Source: Hymenopus coronatus
Lineage: Eukaryota; Arthropoda; Insecta; Mantodea; Hymenopodidae
Reading direction: 5' to 3'
Length of the DNA: 64,000 nucleotides
NCBI GenBank assembly: GCA_030762935.1
Contig: CM060895.1
Span: forward strand, 35,429,501 to 35,493,500
Shown in pieces: positions 55,561 through 64,000 of the stretch (position 1 is the stretch's first letter; every line of letters starts with the position of its first letter). The notes under the pieces were generated by a model. That model saw only the letters and a list, made by a program, of their open reading frames with translations, was not told the DNA's origin and searched no databases. A program made the translations under genes and the position numbers.

Positions 55561-56293
55561 AAAAAAAATCTGATCTACTTCATGTTAATCGATATAAACA
55601 TTAGCAGAAATGGACTTCTTACTTAGTTTCCTATAAGTAGAAAGGAAGGCAATATGATAGCTAAACTGAGAGTTAAATGTTTTAAAATGTGATTGTGAAA
55701 AGTCTAAGTACTTTAATACTCAAAACAATAACAAAGAATATCTAGAAAACGTTCAGTTCCATGAAAAAAAAAGTGTATGACATAAATTGTGCATTTTAAA
55801 GAGGTATACATTTTTTGTGTAGTAGGCTTTTGTCTATATCTTAGGTTTATTAATTACGCAAAATTCAGCAAATTTCATCCAGAATATACAGGTTTTCAGA
55901 AGCTATTCCCAGAAAATTTTATTTGTCATGTAAATATCTTAAATATGAGATTTTAATCAAAATCATTAGTGCCGTTTTTGGGAAAAACAAAATTTTTGAA
56001 TATTTTCCTATGAAAAGGGTAGTTTTCAGTGGGGCGATTTTCTTGAGAACCTTCGTATCGCATTCTTGGAAGATACCAAACTTAAATATCAAGTTTTGTA
56101 CTTAACGGACTTTTCGTTTTTGAGCTATGCTGTGCACGCACACACACATACACCATACACGGATCTTTTTCTGAATATGCAGTTCTGGGGGTTCTAAAAC
56201 ATGTATTTCCGGTGAAATCTCGGTATCGAATTTTTAGGTGGAATACAATACGTTCTCTACACACTATGTACATAGCACGTGTAGAGAAAGTAA
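55561..56293 (-). repeat. HINE-like repeat, copy 14 (internal deletion near 5' end)
   Basis: Starts AAATCTGATCTACTTCATG: the family's first 100 bp, including ACTTTCTCTAC, are fused out. Ends with the hairpin CACTATGTACATAGCACGTGTAGAGAAAGTAA. Confidence 0.87.
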
Positions 56294-56399
56294 TAATGGA
56301 AATAGTCTATTAAAATTAGAAGAAGCACAGACAAAACTCTACTGTAGGTTTTAATACCTTTATAGTTTTAAAAACTGATAATATTTTTATATACCTAGA

Positions 56400-56620
56400 A
56401 GTGATATTGAGTGTGTCGAATATGACTGGCTAAAAGTCTGGGATGAATGTTTTATCATATTCATATATATATACACGTAACTATGTAAATAAATAAACAA
56501 ATTTAAGGTTGTATTTTCTTGATTGCAAAAATGTAGTAAATATTTAAACCAGAGATTTGCAGCTTGAGAGGATCGCACACTTACTATGATTCTATTTCCA
56601 TTTCTCTAGGCATTAAATAT
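56400..56620. repeat. duplicated intron segment (unit 1)
   Basis: Resembles 17,210-17,340 and, in its last third (AGAGATTTGCAGCTTGAGAG...CGCACACTTA), 25,185-25,230. In unit 2 these two pieces lie almost 8 kb apart with Polinton E1 between them. Confidence 0.55.
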
Positions 56621-56734
56621 TTTACATAATTTTATCTAATTGGCCATTAGAGAAGAGAGAAGGATAAAAAGAGAACGCAAACACCATAAGAACTGTGTTT
56701 AGAAACAAATTTTAGTTGTTTTAGCGGGAAAAAG

Positions 56735-56815
56735 AATGAATGCTCGCCCAGGCCCAAAGCGGGACTCGAACCCTGTGCCACCAAGCACCAAAGCAAGCGC
56801 GGCCAGCCATTACAT
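56735..56815 (-). mobile_element. tRNA-like SINE head fragment
   Basis: Minus strand: TGGCTGGCCGCGCTTGCTTT, then GGTGCTTGGTGGC and B box GGGTTCGAGTCCC. Related to the second head at 53,745. No body or tail recognised. Confidence 0.5.
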
Positions 56816-56879
56816 TTAATACGCTGTGTTGCGTCAAACAAACACGTACAACGTTAGCAAGGGTTCAGATCACATCAAC

Positions 56880-57030
56880 GCCGGTCAGCGGGAGTCCTGA
56901 AACGTGTTCTGCTCTATGCTCATCTCTCTATTCCTATAAAGACCTCTTCACTCTCGCAAATACTAGCTAAAGCAGCACACATCTCTGCAGTAATAGAAGT
57001 GAGACTAGGCTTTGAAAAACGAAGAGTTAG
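56880..57030. repeat. conserved intron sequence downstream of exon c, unit 1
   Basis: Counterpart of 8,700-8,860 and 27,215-27,345 (CACTCTCGCAAATACTAGCT, GCAGCACACATCTCTGCAG, ACTAGGCTT). Confidence 0.6.
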
Positions 57031-57051
57031 CTAAATTTACCTTTAACCATA

Positions 57052-57900
57052 TTACTTTCTCTACACGCACTATGTACATAGTCTTTAGAGAAGCTACTGT
57101 ATTGCATCCAAACATTCAATACCGAGATTTCACCGGAAATACATGTTTTGGGACCCCCTGAATCCCAATTTTGTTTTTTTTTTTTTTTTTTTTTGAAAAA
57201 TATCCACATGTGTATGTTTGTGTCTGCGGGCAGCATAGCTCAAAAACGAAAAGTCCATTAAATACCAAACTTGGTATTTAAGTTCAGCATCTTCCAAGAA
57301 TGTGACACGAAGATTTTTTAAGAAAATTCCCACACCCTAACTACCCTTTACGTGGAAAAAAAATTGTAAATTTTCACAAAAATGGCACTAACGGTTTTAA
57401 TTACAATATCGTATATTAAAGATATTTACATAACAAATAAAATGTATAGGTATCTTTAATTTTCTGGGAATAGCATCTGAAGACAACTTTATTCCGGATA
57501 AATTTTGAGGAATTTTGCAAAACTGGTAAAGCGTAAGAGATACAAAAAATGTAGTTCTCGTTAAAGCACGCAATTTATGTTATATACATTTTTTCGTGAA
57601 GTTGAATGTTTTTCAGATATTTCTTGTTATTGGTTTCTCAAACGGGAGCTTGTCAACTCCTGGCCTTGCAAAGAAACGGATTTAAATCCCATAGCAACTC
57701 CATTTTAAAATATTTGACTATCGGTTTAGCCTAGTGTATTCACTTATTTCCCTTTTACTTATAAGGAAAGAAGTAGTAAGACTATTTCTGCTAATGTTTA
57801 TATCGATTAGCATGGAGTAGATAGAAAAATAAGCTTATTAACAATAATTTGTTTCAGAAATGTAGAAAAATTCATGTGAATGGAACGCATCAGATTTTTA
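57052..57900 (+). repeat. HINE-like repeat, copy 15
   Basis: Starts TTACTTTCTCTACACGCACT with the hairpin, has a T-run at 57,175-57,194, and ends AATGTAGAAAAATTCATGTG...CATCAGATTTTTA. It sits in the intron piece beside exon c of unit 1. Confidence 0.9.
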
Positions 57901-57973
57901 ACATTTGAATCCATTTTTGATCTGTTAATATTATAATGTAAGACTATATTTGAAATACTTTTGTTCCACTTAC

Positions 57974-58005
57974 TTGTTGTTCTGCAGTTTCTTCCAGTTG
58001 AACAG
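57974..58005 (-). CDS. micro-exon gene, unit 1 exon c (32 nt)
   Basis: Minus strand: TTTTTTTTTCAG | CTGTTCAACTGGAAGAAACT... | GTAAGT. Phase 1 in, phase 0 out, encoding VQLEETAEQQ. Same length, phases, splice sites and downstream intron (AATGTAAGACTATATTTGAA) as the other exon c copies. Confidence 0.72.
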
Positions 58006-58173
58006 CTGAAAAAAAAATCAAAATGAAACTTAGTGATTTGGGAGTACTCACAAACATAATGTAATGTTGTATTCCTTAGTCTTATGATCTTAAAACCTCG
58101 ACTTAGAACCATCAATAAAAACAAAACTTGATACAACATTAAGGGAGTCCCTGGCAAGATGGTAACTTATATA

Positions 58174-58828
58174 CCAGGGCCGTTTTTTTTTTTTCAACCC
58201 ATCTGATAGGCTATAAATACAAAACAAATTCATTAAAACAATTATATTATTACTATAAGTTCTGTACACTAATGGCTACTTTTCAACATAATCACCGAAA
58301 AGATTGAGACATTTATCGTACCTGTGCACAAGCTTTGCAATACTCGCTTCAAAAAATGTTGTCGCCAATGATTTCAAATGAGCATTGACGTTGTTTTGAA
58401 GAGTTCAGGGAAAAGGTGAAAGTCGCTGGGTGCCAGGTCAGGACTGTACAGCGGATGATCGAAAATGTCCCAAATTGTTCAAGGAGCCGATGGGTTGTGC
58501 CAGCAGTGTGTGGACAAGCGTTGTCACAGATCAATACAATTCCTGAAATCAGCATTCCTCTTCGTTTGTTTTGAATGGCTCGAACGTCGTCAAGTTTCAC
58601 AATAAACAGCTGCATTGATAGTGGTTCCGGGCTGCATCATTGGCGGCAACATTTTTTGAGGCGGATATTGTTAAGCTTGTTCACAGGTACGATAAATGTC
58701 TCAATCTTTTCGGTGATTATGCTGAAGAGTAACCATAAGTGTACAAAACTTTTAGTAATAAAATAATTGTTTTCTATGAACTTGCTTTTTATTTATAGCC
58801 TATCGGAGATTGAAAAAAACGGCCCTCA
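58174..58828 (-). mobile_element. fold-back mariner derivative
   Basis: Flanked by TA (58,172-58,173 and 58,829-58,830). Ends are AGGGCCGTTTTTTTT...GATAGGCTATAAATA and its inverted copy. The inversion extends about 150 bp inwards, so the C-terminal coding piece (CATAATCACCGAAAAGATTG, with YDKCLNLFGDY on its other strand) occurs at both ends in opposite orientation. 655 bp in total. Confidence 0.85.
58349..58615 (-). pseudogene. mariner transposase fragment
   Basis: 88-residue frame with RRGMLISGIVLICDNACPHT, the second catalytic Asp block of mariner (HDNARPHT in active members), then RLLEQFGTF and broken forms of PPYSPDLAPSDFHLF. N-terminal HTH and first Asp absent. Confidence 0.85.
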
Positions 58829-58831
58829 TAC

Positions 58832-58915
58832 TTACATGCTAGAGAAGGTATTGTATTTCACCCACAAATTCGAGATTTCACGGGAAGTATATGTTTTGGG
58901 CTCCCCTGACCCCTT
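58832..58915 (+). repeat. HINE-like repeat fragment
   Basis: TTACATGCTAGAGAAGGTAT to TTTTGGGCTCCCCTGACCCC, the first 85 bp after the hairpin. It directly follows the mariner derivative. Confidence 0.65.
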
Positions 58916-58977
58916 GTCTGTTCTTTGACGGTGTGCACGCCACTGATAACAGATCAGTTGATTTCACGTGATATATA

Positions 58978-59660
58978 CGAGGGTCATCAAGAAAGTGATG
59001 ATGATTTGGCATAACTAAATAATAACAAAAGTTATCAACACAAAACTTTATTTACAAAGTTACTGTACCTTACTCTAGTTTTCAACGTAATCAAGGTATT
59101 TTATTGTCACGTGGTACCGGTTTTGCAACGTAGATGTTCTCCTTCACCGCTAAAGATCTAAGCCAAGATGTCAAAGCCACTTTGAGGTCTTCATGCCTGG
59201 GAAATCTTTTCCATCCAGAAAGTCGTGTGCGTTGTCCAAAGTGTAACACCGAATTTTCTTAATTCTTTTATCAACATTTGCTTTCAGGTCCTCCATTACG
59301 ATTGATGAATTTCCACTCCGGTCTTTTATCGCACACATTGATTCATCCTTTATTACTCGTAAATTATGTGTCGTTTCCCCACTAAAGACTCGTTCATGGC
59401 ATTATCACCATACATTTGTGTTATTGGCTATAAAATTCGATTGGCCAAATACTTTGTGTGTTCATAAAACGGCTAACTTCTTTGACGGAAGAAAAGTATA
59501 ACATTGCCATTGAAAAACTGGCACCACGAGACAATACATATATTAAGAGAATGGAGAAATAGAGTGAGGTGCTGTAACTTTGTAATTAAACTTTTGTGTT
59601 GATAACTTTCGTTATTATTTAGTTATGCCAAATCGTGTGTCATTTTTTGGAAGGCTCTCG
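58978..59660 (-). mobile_element. mariner-like element with long inverted ends
   Basis: TA at 58,976-58,977 and 59,661-59,662. Ends are CGAGGGTCATCAAGAAAGTG... and the complement of ...CCTTCCAAAAAATGACAC. The shared stretch TTTGGCATAACTAAATAATA with ACAAAAGTTATCAACACAAA lies just inside both. Minus strand holds short scraps resembling the mariner C-terminus (DFLDGKDFPG, YLDYVEN). No intact gene. 683 bp. Confidence 0.75.
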
Positions 59661-59662
59661 TA

Positions 59663-61223
59663 GTTACCGGAAGGGCTCCGCTGTAACATACTGGTGGGTG
59701 CGTCGATATTGCACTGGTCGTCGAATACCACCTTGTTTTTCTCAAAGAGATACACAATTTGACCAGCACTAATACGCTTTCTGAAGCCAAGGCGATAAAC
59801 TCTGCCGTAAAATTACTTTCAAAACACTATGAATGATGTCTACATTTAGTGCAGCAATTGTCAAGGAACCTGTGTTGATTAATGCAATAAAACTATTTGG
59901 GCTATTGAAAACATATATGTAACGTGTGCTTTGAAACGTAGAAACTGAAGTATGTTTTTGGGGTGGAATGACAACTCCTGAATATTGCTCAGACTCGAAC
60001 AGCGGAATTTTGAATTTATGAATATTATATCGTTTTAAGCACTTGAGCTACTCTTGTGCTGCAAAAATGTGCTTCTGAATACTGTGAGAATTGCTAAATA
60101 TTGTGTTTATGTAAAAGATACTCATTATGTGTAAGGGAAATAAATTGTTTCAGCGAGGTGCGAAACGCAGATCACACAGACTAACATCCTAAGCTGAGAA
60201 CCTCTGAACTCATGTGCTTTTTGGTGCCACGTAGCATGCTTAAGATGCTTACCAGATGCCCATTGAATCAGATGAAAATTACTGACAGGAAATTTAGCTC
60301 CTTATGGTGAGGTTCTGGAACTTTTGTACCTCTCACATTTCGTCGTCATCACCTCTACAAATATGTTGCAGGATGTGATATTGAATAGTACCTCTGGTGA
60401 GCTGTTTATCTTGTGCTTCGGATATTGTATTATTTCTTGAAGTCTCTTTCTATTTGCCTTTCATGTGGAGATGAAATGGTTCAATGAACATTCCTTATTA
60501 CTACATAGCTCTTAATTCATTTTATTAAGGTACTTTGTTATACTACAGAGCTAGTTATTCATTTTTATTTCATTTGAATTTCATTTAACACAATGATAAT
60601 ATTTTTTCGTAAATTGTGAACCGTGCCTTCAATTGTAATATGTACATACATAATATATCAATGTATGATTGTTTTTTGGAAACTTCTTTGAGGGGAATGG
60701 AGAAGTATCCCCCTTCAGGTGCTAAAATGCAATTGTTATTGAAATGTACTCCATTGCACCTACATACTATTTGCACAATACCTTTATTTTATTTATCAGT
60801 ACGAATAAATCATTTTATGCTATGCAGCAAAATAGGAACGGCTCATTATAAAATACAATCAAAGGAGACAACAAAAATAAAGATACCTAAGGAGGTTTGA
60901 ATCTTCAACTCCCTCAACTCGATGCCTACTATTGCGCTAATAAAGGCCACTATGTTACTGCGAAATTCAGATGTTCGCGTTACGGTCCACTGCCGTTTAG
61001 TCAATGGCGTGCTAACCCTTAATACATGTTATGCTGCAGCAAATAATTTAGAACCCAGAGCCCATAGGTACCCTATCTCAAATCCCTCTATAATCCTGCC
61101 AATTTCTGGACACCCTGTGTGTGTGTGTGTATGTGTGTGTGTGTGTGTGTGCGTGCGTGTGTAAAATCAAAGAGGAAATTTCAGTGAATAACAAATATTC
61201 CATTAAGCACTAAAAAGTCATTA
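59663..61223. other. intron sequence, no gene seen; short (GT)n tract
   Basis: No coding region recognised. (GT)n microsatellite at 61,115-61,160. Confidence 0.45.
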
Positions 61224-61977
61224 TTACTTTATCTATACGTACTATGTACATAGTATATAGAGAAGTTATTTTATTGCCCTAAAAATTCGATACCGAGATT
61301 TCAAGTAAATATATGTTTGAAATCTACTGAACTCCCCCAAAAAAACATTTTTATAAAACTGTCTCTTTGATATCTTCAAGGATGCGACAGGAGGATTTTA
61401 AAGAAAATCCCTCCATCCGAAAATACCCTTTACGTGAAAAATGTTTCGAAAATGATTTTCTCAAAAATGGCTCTAACGATTTTGACTAAAATTTCGTATA
61501 TTAAAGATATTTACATCACAAATAAAATGTATATCTTGAATTTTCTGGGAATAGCCTGTAAAGAGTAGTCTATTATGGACGAATTTTGAGGAATTTTGAA
61601 TAACATGTAAAGAGATAGACAAAAAGTTACATAATAGAAAATATACAGCTGGTTAAAACACACAATTTATGTTATATACATTTTTTTCGTGGAGTTAATC
61701 GTTTTTGAGATATTCCTTGTTATTGGTTTCAGTCTTAAAATACTTGTCCATACAAACAAAGGAACTTCAATCACATAGCAACCAGCTTTTGACTGATGCT
61801 CTAGCATATGGTATTCCCTTATTTTCCTTCTACTTACAAGGAAGCAAGTAATAAGACCATTTCTGCTAATTTATTCCTGATTAGTAGGAAGAATAGGCTT
61901 TTTAACAATACTTTGTTTTTAGAGCTGTAGAGAAAGTCATATGAATGAAACACATGAGATTTTTTTAAACCTTCCTC
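61224..61977 (+). repeat. HINE-like repeat, copy 17
   Basis: Starts TTACTTTATCTATACGTACT with the hairpin, lacks the TGTG microsatellite segment (deleted near 61,360) and ends GCTGTAGAGAAAGTCATATG...CATGAGATTTTTT. Confidence 0.87.
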
Positions 61978-62009
61978 ATTTAGTGACCTTTTAAAACAAT
62001 GTTACTCAC

Positions 62010-62132
62010 GTTCGTTCGTCTCCAAGGTGTTTTCTGACAACATAGAGACACCTCGCTCCCATACTTCTTTAGCAGAGCCAAGAAAGTCTTTTTCTTCCTT
62101 CTTCATTTTGAACTGTTTTAGGTAAGGATGAG
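62010..62132 (-). CDS. micro-exon gene, unit 1 exon b-like (123 nt)
   Basis: Minus strand: AATTGTTGTTTTTACAG | exon | GTGAGTAAC. Phase 1 in and out, 123 nt = 41 codons' worth, no stop. Reads HPYLKQFKMKKEEKDFLGSA, then KEVWERGVSMLSENTLETNE. Joins in frame to exon c at 57,974-58,005 (the C plus CT make Pro). The tail LETNE parallels LETTR of the unit 2 exon b, but this exon is longer. The first exon(s) of the gene must lie beyond the right edge of the window or in unrecognised sequence. Confidence 0.68.
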
Positions 62133-62555
62133 CTGTAAAAACAACAATTTAATTCACTTTCCTTTTTGTTATTAAATATGTAATTCAACTAAACTATAGA
62201 TTATTAAATCAGTTCATTAATTCCATAGATAGATACATTGCTTTATAATATACTATGGATTGTTTTCAGGGGCAAAGAAATACCTTTTAACGATTTTGGA
62301 TTTTTGTGCAAAAAAATGGACCACACCTTCTACTACATGTGTGGAATGTTTGATTATACTAGGGCGGATTTAACACATGTTTTGGGCGTCATTTTAAAGC
62401 GTGGTGCTTGGTAAATAGCTATGTGCAATTTGAAAGTCATTTTTCTCATGTCCAATTGTTTTTATCTTCTACCCAAAAAATACGGATGTAAATCTGAAAA
62501 AATAGCCCAAAGCACTCTAATGTGTATGTATACAATGAAATGTCTGGTTGAATTC

Positions 62556-63400
62556 TTACTTTCTCTACATGTACTATGTACATAGTGTATAGAGAAGGTA
62601 TTGCATTCCACCAAAAAATTCGATACCGAGTTTTTACGTAAATACAGGGTCTCCTGTATCTAAAAAATTAGGAAAGGGTCCGTGTGTGTTTTGTGTCCAT
62701 GTGTCTGTGAATACCATAACTCAAAAACGAAAAGTCGGTAGTATACCAAACTTCGTATTTAAGTTTAGTATCTTCCGGGGATGCGACACGAAGATTTTGA
62801 GAAAAATCCCCCCATCCCAAACTACCCTTTACATTGAAAAAATATTGATATTCTCAAAAATGACTTCAACAATTTTGATTAAAATACCGTATACTAAAGA
62901 TATTTGTATTGTAAATAGCATGTCTATCTTAAATTAACAGCCTTTAAATACCTCTTTATTCTGAATGAATCTAGCTGAGTTTTGCTTAACTGGTAAACTG
63001 TAAGAAATAGACAAGACCTACTACACAAAATGCAGATCACCTTAAAACACACAATTTGTGTCATATACGTTTTTTTTTTTTTCGTGTAATTCTGATATAT
63101 TCCTTGTTATTTGTTTCAGAGTTAAAATACATAAAAGTTTTCTCACAGGGAAAGTTGTAAACTGCTGACCCTGCATAGAAACGGATTTTAACCACATGGC
63201 AACCGGCTTTTAAAAGATTTGACTATCGTTTTAGCCTGATGTATTCTCTTATTTTCCTTCTATTTACCAATAAGCAAGTAATTAAGGCAATTTCTGCTAA
63301 TGTCTATTTCGATTATCATAAAATAGATAGCAAATATGCTTTTTAACAATAATTTGTTACAGTGATGTAGAGAAAGTCATGTGAATGAACGTCAGTTTTT
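62556..63400 (+). repeat. HINE-like repeat, copy 18
   Basis: Starts TTACTTTCTCTACATGTACT with a perfect hairpin (ATGTACTATGTACATAGTGT), has GTGTGTGTTTTGTGTCCATG, and ends ATGTAGAGAAAGTCATGTG...CGTCAG. Both ends present. Confidence 0.9.
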
Positions 63401-63950
63401 TTTTTTTTATTGGTAATAGATTGGTTTTTAGAAAAGTAGTATAATCGCCTATTTTTTTCGCATTTTTTTCCACTTTGTGAATTTAAAATAAGACCATCCA
63501 CTATAGTAACATTTCATTTTGTTACAAGAATGTACTGAGGAATGTAAGTTTAAATGGAACAGCTAGGTCAGTTTGAATGAATTAATACAGTAGAAGCCCG
63601 AAAGACATACTTTAACGCCGCGTTATATCGAAATGTAGGTTTAGAAGTGACAAAAGGGACCCCGCGGCGGTAGATGGAATCATTCTTATAAAATATGTCT
63701 TATACAGTGAAGTACAGCACTTTAAAATGCAATTACTCGCAGTTGTGCTGGGGGTCCTGTAATCAATCTTAATTTATAGTTCAAGTACACTGTACGCATT
63801 TTACATTAACGAAATTTTGCCCTGTCTTAAAGAAATCAGTAACTTTTGTTTGGCCGACTAATTCAGGACGTTTTTTCTCGCCGCACATTGTTTGATTGTA
63901 ACAAATGTCAGCGCTAGAGGAATGGTGGGGTGAAAAGTGCACTTTTAAGA
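63401..63950. other. unassigned sequence
   Basis: No gene or repeat recognised. Confidence 0.4.
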
Positions 63951-64000
63951 AAAATCTGATGTGCTACAATCACATGACTTTCTCTACCTGCTATTCAAAC
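63951..64000 (-). repeat. HINE-like repeat, start of a copy cut by the window end
   Basis: AAATCTGATGTGCTACAATC then ACATGACTTTCTCTACCTGC: the family's 5' terminus in minus orientation. Confidence 0.75.

Overview
The window looks like part of a large, AT-rich, repeat-laden arthropod (probably insect) nuclear genome. Genes have spliceosomal GT-AG introns. Insect-type mariner relatives, tRNA-derived SINEs, non-LTR retrotransposons and Polinton/Maverick elements are all present, and there are no prokaryotic operons, rRNAs or CRISPR arrays. The species cannot be named from the sequence.

Host layer. Eight very short exons (32-124 nt) on the minus strand form one consistent reading frame from about 62.1 kb down to 8.9 kb. 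They fall into three repeats of a unit (exon a, phase 0-1; exon b, phase 1-1, 48 nt in two copies; exon c, phase 1-0, 32/32/50 nt). This appears to be one micro-exon gene whose coding unit was duplicated in tandem and whose introns then filled with transposons. Intron sequence next to exon c, and a roughly 1.1 kb block at 7.55-8.62 and 26.03-27.17 kb, are duplicated as well. The encoded product is not recognised.

Transposon layer, left half. 4.1-7.5 kb: a 5'-truncated, broken endonuclease/reverse-transcriptase LINE. 12.4-13.2 kb: a mariner lacking its catalytic core but keeping 30-bp terminal inverted repeats (TIRs) and TA duplications. 13.95-14.16 kb: a small fold-back element with a 16-bp target duplication. 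18.73-25.13 kb: a defective Polinton (E1) of 1.5-kb TIRs around a decayed protein-primed DNA polymerase. 25.25-25.86 kb: a (GTA/GGT)n microsatellite. 27.5-28.8 and 33.5-34.6 kb: two Tc1/mariner pseudogenes.

Transposon layer, right half. 36,298-53,047 is a structurally complete 16.75-kb Polinton/Maverick (E2), with TIRs beginning AGTAGTAGG and a perfect 6-bp duplication ATAACC. Left to right it carries an OB-fold-like gene with a TATA box and introns, PolB (+), then on the minus strand integrase with chromodomain, a DUF8207-like protein, two related fibre-like proteins and the packaging ATPase. Plus-strand genes follow: a PLA2-domain minor capsid protein, a protease, a penton-like protein, a 45-residue basic protein and the major capsid protein. 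Last are small minus-strand genes, one with two roughly 85-nt introns. The ends are intact, but most genes have frameshifts and the protease has lost its catalytic Cys. E2 sits inside a LINE fragment, which itself sits inside a copy of the dominant repeat.

Dominant repeat. About 20 copies of a roughly 0.8-0.9 kb element occur on both strands. It has asymmetric inverted ends (ACTTTCTCTAC / GTAGAGAAAGT), a near-terminal hairpin and an internal (CA)n tract, an architecture matching Helentron-associated interspersed elements (HINEs). Two pairs lie head to tail.
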